A stretch of DNA of 64,000 nt from Halocynthiibacter sp. SDUM655004 (lineage in GTDB: Bacteria; Pseudomonadota; Alphaproteobacteria; Rhodobacterales; Rhodobacteraceae). Both the position numbers and the translations under genes were made by a program. Location: assembly GCF_026015885.1 (NCBI RefSeq), contig NZ_JAPDUG010000004.1, positions 1 through 64,000 on the forward strand. The letters run 5' to 3'. The notes beneath the pieces are model-generated. The model worked only from the letters and a program-made list of their open reading frames with translations, ran no database searches and was not told the origin of the DNA. Shown in pieces: positions 61,712 through 64,000 of the stretch (its first letter is position 1; each line of letters starts with the position of its first letter).

Positions 61712-62707
61712 TTGACACACGCTCCCGCGCCAAGGAACAAAACTAAAGTGAACTCAACTTGCGTAACTTATGTCTCTGATGCGCGTTACTTACCGCTCGT
61801 CGCGGCGTCGCTTCTAAGCATGAATACATTCGCAACAGCGAGAGTGAATGTTGCTGTTTTTCTGATTGATGTTCCGGAGAATGTTCAAGCCGACATGCGC
61901 GCGTTTTTTGCAGGCAGTAAACTTGAGATCGCATGGATCAATCTTGATCTTGAAAGCCATTTTAGCTCGCTTGGATCGCTTCGGTCGTCCATCGATCGCA
62001 TTCCACTATCCACATTCGGGCGGCTTGTCATCAACGACCAGTTAAACGGCTTTGACAACCACATCTATCTGGATGGCGATACGCTTCTATGTACCGATAT
62101 TCATGCATTTGCACCGAACGGCGTAGAGGTGTTTGGCGCCATTGATGCTGGTTGGGATATGGAGACAAAGAAAGATCTCTTCGAGAAGAACCACCTGCCG
62201 CTGAACAAAGGCTATTTCAATGCTGGCGTTTACATTCTGAATTCTGGGTACTGGCGTGAAAACGACATGACCACGCAATGCATCGCACTGGCAACTGATA
62301 CCAATGCCTATCTTCCGCTCGCAGATCAGGATGTGTTGAACCTTAAGTTCGGGGACAAATGTGACTGGTTCGGCGATAACTGGAACTTCAAAAAGGAGCG
62401 CTCCTGGACACATAAAGACGAGGCTCCAAACATCCTGCATTTTGCCGGGCGGCTAAGGCCTTGGGATAAAAGGGACGCGCGCGCGCCCGCATCTGTACGG
62501 TCGCTATATGCGGGTGTTTTCGAAACGCTTCCTGCTTCGGTGAAAACTCAAATAACGACGCTTGAACTACCCGAGAGGGAGCTCAAAAGGTCGAGGAAAG
62601 CGAATGTCCGTAAGTGGATTAGTCGCGAAGCGCGAAAAGAGTGCTGGAACCCAAAACACGACAAAGTCCTGATGCCACTCATGAACAAGATTTTACTTGA
62701 TAGCTAA
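61712..62707 (+). CDS. GT8-family glycosyltransferase
   Basis: 331 residues from a TTG (GTG at 61748 is an alternative). GT8/GT-A features: CVTYVSDARYLPLVAASLLS, HIYLDGDTLL (the D-x-D), PLNKGYFNAGVYILNSGYWR, LPLADQDVLNLKFGDKCDWF, NILHFAG. It uses a nucleotide-sugar to glycosylate a glycan or protein. A basic helical tail follows the domain. Separate from dnaE2 by 133 bp. Confidence 0.85.
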   Translation: MTHAPAPRNKTKVNSTCVTYVSDARYLPLVAASLLSMNTFATARVNVAVFLIDVPENVQADMRAFFAGSKLEIAWINLDLESHFSSLGSLRSSIDRIPLSTFGRLVINDQLNGFDNHIYLDGDTLLCTDIHAFAPNGVEVFGAIDAGWDMETKKDLFEKNHLPLNKGYFNAGVYILNSGYWRENDMTTQCIALATDTNAYLPLADQDVLNLKFGDKCDWFGDNWNFKKERSWTHKDEAPNILHFAGRLRPWDKRDARAPASVRSLYAGVFETLPASVKTQITTLELPERELKRSRKANVRKWISREARKECWNPKHDKVLMPLMNKILLDS

Positions 62708-62803
62708 CGTAAAATAGACTGGTTCTTGATTAAATAGATATCCGAATGCGCTCGTCAGGGCGCGTTCAATCATTTTATGGAACAGAATTTAATGGAGACA
62801 AAG

Positions 62804-63208
62804 ATGTATCGAATTATTGCTTTTCTTGTTGCGTCGCTGGCGTTCGCGAGTGCGTCGATTTCAGAAGAACTCTGTGTGGCAGGGGTGTGTCAGGTTGAGG
62901 TGCAGTTTGATACGGGTTCAACAGAGCCGCTTCCCGAGGACGCCCAGGCATATGTTCAACTCCTTGACGTATCCTTGATGGACGTCGCAGCAGCGCCAAT
63001 TGCAGGGAAGCGGATTGCGGTTTCTGAATTGCCGATGACGATTGACCTTTTGTTTGATCCAGCCGTGATCGATGAGAGGTTTACTTATGTCGCGACCGTA
63101 GAAATTATCTCAGATCGAAAGCGTATCTATCGAAATACGCAGAGCTATCCTGTTTTGACAAAAGGCGCGCAAAAATCCGTGAGTGTTATGTTGGACGCGA
63201 TGCAGTAA
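62804..63208 (+). CDS. YbaY/YscW-like exported protein
   Basis: 134 residues from ATG 62804 (GGAGAC upstream), with signal peptide MYRIIAFLVASLAFASASIS. The body has the YbaY pattern: AYVQLLDVSLMDVAAAPIAG, then a beta-rich IDLLFDPAVIDERFTYVATV and YRNTQSYPVLT. The family is a group of periplasmic or lipoprotein beta-sandwich proteins. No lipobox Cys is seen here. Confidence 0.75.
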   Translation: MYRIIAFLVASLAFASASISEELCVAGVCQVEVQFDTGSTEPLPEDAQAYVQLLDVSLMDVAAAPIAGKRIAVSELPMTIDLLFDPAVIDERFTYVATVEIISDRKRIYRNTQSYPVLTKGAQKSVSVMLDAMQ

Positions 63209-63305
63209 GGCACGTTCCATTTTGGGCGCGAAAAGTTTTGTGATAGGGTGAAGGTGGAGCAATTTCTCTAACGACACCAACTTTTTTCTAACCAAGGATA
63301 CTGAC

Positions 63306-63599
63306 ATGAAACTTGCTTATCTCGCTGCTGTACCGCTGGCATTTTCACTTGCTGCTTGCGTCGAAACTTCGGAACCCGTGGGCACACCTGCTGTCGGAAG
63401 TTCAACTGATCTGACCCCGTTCATTGGCGCAAAAGCAGGGCAAGCGGAAATGGGACTACAGAATCTAGGCTACGAAAACGTGCGGAGCAGTGGGCTAACA
63501 TCTTATTGGTTTAACCGCTCTACGGGCGCATGTGCCGAAATCACCACGTCCGATGGCAGATATTCTTCAGTAAACATGCTGCCATCTGGCGATTGCTGA
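63306..63599 (+). CDS. small lipoprotein, hypothetical
   Basis: 97 residues after AAGGA, with a lipoprotein signal ending in LAAC (Cys19). The body GAKAGQAEMGLQNLGYENVR, then SYWFNRSTGACAEI resembles short repeats seen in many exported proteins (a helix, then W/Y-F-N-x-x-T-x-x-C). Function is unknown. Followed by a strong terminator. Confidence 0.75.
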   Translation: MKLAYLAAVPLAFSLAACVETSEPVGTPAVGSSTDLTPFIGAKAGQAEMGLQNLGYENVRSSGLTSYWFNRSTGACAEITTSDGRYSSVNMLPSGDC

Positions 63600-63615
63600 T
63601 CGCATAAACACTTTC

Positions 63616-63648
63616 GGCCACCGTTAGGTATCAGACCTGACGGTGGCC
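63616..63648. terminator. bidirectional intrinsic terminator
   Basis: GGCCACCGT-TAGGT-ATCAG-ACCTG-ACGGTGGCC: long stem with one internal mismatch, followed by TTCTTTCT. It overlaps the last codons of the VanZ-like gene (stop at 63624), so it serves both convergent genes. Confidence 0.75.
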
Positions 63649-64000
63649 TTCTTTCTAAGATAAGCTATGAAAGCGTGATGAAGCGGCCAGCCAATCGCGG
63701 CGCCGAGAAACACGCCTGTGGTGTCTGCGATGAGATCAGCCATTTCCCGCGAGCGGCCAACAGTGGGTTGGATGAGTTCGATGAGCGCGCCGTAAAGCAC
63801 TGCCGCCAAAACCACTCGCACAAGCGCGCGCGGGTAAATCACCGCACAGGGTAGTGTCAGTCCGAAAAAGGCAAGCATATGGTATAACTTGTCGTCGCCG
63901 GGGAGCGACTTTGGAACGCTGACAGGCATCAGTGTAAGAAGTGCGATGACACAGCCAAGCACTACGGTTGCCCAAATTACAAATGCGCGACGTTGCTTTC
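63624..64000 (-). CDS. VanZ-like family protein, partial at right edge
   Basis: Runs open to the edge of the window. A GTG at 63962 would give 112 residues, but the upstream codons up to 63998 (KQRRAFVIWATV then VLGC) read like the natural N-terminus, and the true start lies just outside. Four helices with LMPVSVPKSLPGDDKLYHML, then RSREMADLIADTTGVFLGAA, the D-K-x-x-H and E/D-x-x-D-x-x-x-N-x-x-G-like blocks of the VanZ family. Function of most members is unknown. Confidence 0.8.
   Translation of the reverse strand, partial: KQRRAFVIWATVVLGCVIALLTLMPVSVPKSLPGDDKLYHMLAFFGLTLPCAVIYPRALVRVVLAAVLYGALIELIQPTVGRSREMADLIADTTGVFLGAAIGWPLHHAFIAYLRKKATVRSDT

Overview
The window looks like a stretch of chromosome from a marine alphaproteobacterium of the Rhodobacterales (Roseobacter-type). 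The basis is the mixture of families: an SOS-controlled imuB-dnaE2 pair behind an alphaproteobacterial LexA box, form II CO-dehydrogenase-like genes in S-L-M order, GtrA-type glycan genes, a VanZ-like protein and many exported hydrolases. Base composition is moderate and drops in the accessory stretches. No rRNA, tRNA, CRISPR array or intact prophage was seen.

Positions 1 to about 32,500 are accessory in character. Genes stand singly or in short groups, separated by 300 to 1,250 bp of non-coding DNA that carries at least three families of degenerate dispersed repeats. There are three insertion-sequence remnants: an IS6-type relic at 5.7-6.5 kb that truncates a DUF1254/DUF1214 gene, an IS3 relic at 13.6-14.1 kb and a second IS3 relic at 18.6-18.8 kb beside a broken helicase or primase-like fragment. 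Between the two IS3 relics and just upstream (12.6-18.6 kb) lies an AT-richer run of orphan membrane and secreted proteins. One is a membrane-anchored LAS-type peptidase candidate and one is a membrane protein ending in an acyl-carrier-like domain that has lost its serine. Recognisable metabolic units here are a tightly overlapping four-gene glycosylation operon (GT2, methyltransferase, GtrA, GT-C; 19.2-22.8 kb), a GT-C mannosyltransferase-like gene, a ferric-reductase-like flavocytochrome and a divergent NCS1 permease/GntR regulator pair.

Positions 32.5-47.5 kb are rich in exported enzymes: an outer-membrane channel-like protein, two paralogous YtcJ-type amidohydrolases (one Tat, one Sec), a Tat-exported beta-lactamase-fold hydrolase and, on the minus strand from 46.05 down to 41.37 kb, five closely packed genes. 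These encode an exported protein-phosphatase-like protein lacking the catalytic arginine, an exported protein with a kinase-like DRxxN motif, an exported calcineurin-type phosphoesterase, a membrane protein and an exported SdiA-regulated/phytase-like beta-propeller. I regard this cassette as the best candidate for an undescribed system.

Positions 47.5-64 kb are denser and more core-like: LysR/DUF2306/methyltransferase, coxD-coxE-(orphan)-coxS-coxL-coxM (form II, AYRGAGR signature), an arylsulfatase, imuB-dnaE2 with a well-placed SOS box but no imuA, a GT8 glycosyltransferase, a YbaY-like exported protein, a small lipoprotein and a VanZ-like gene running off the right edge.
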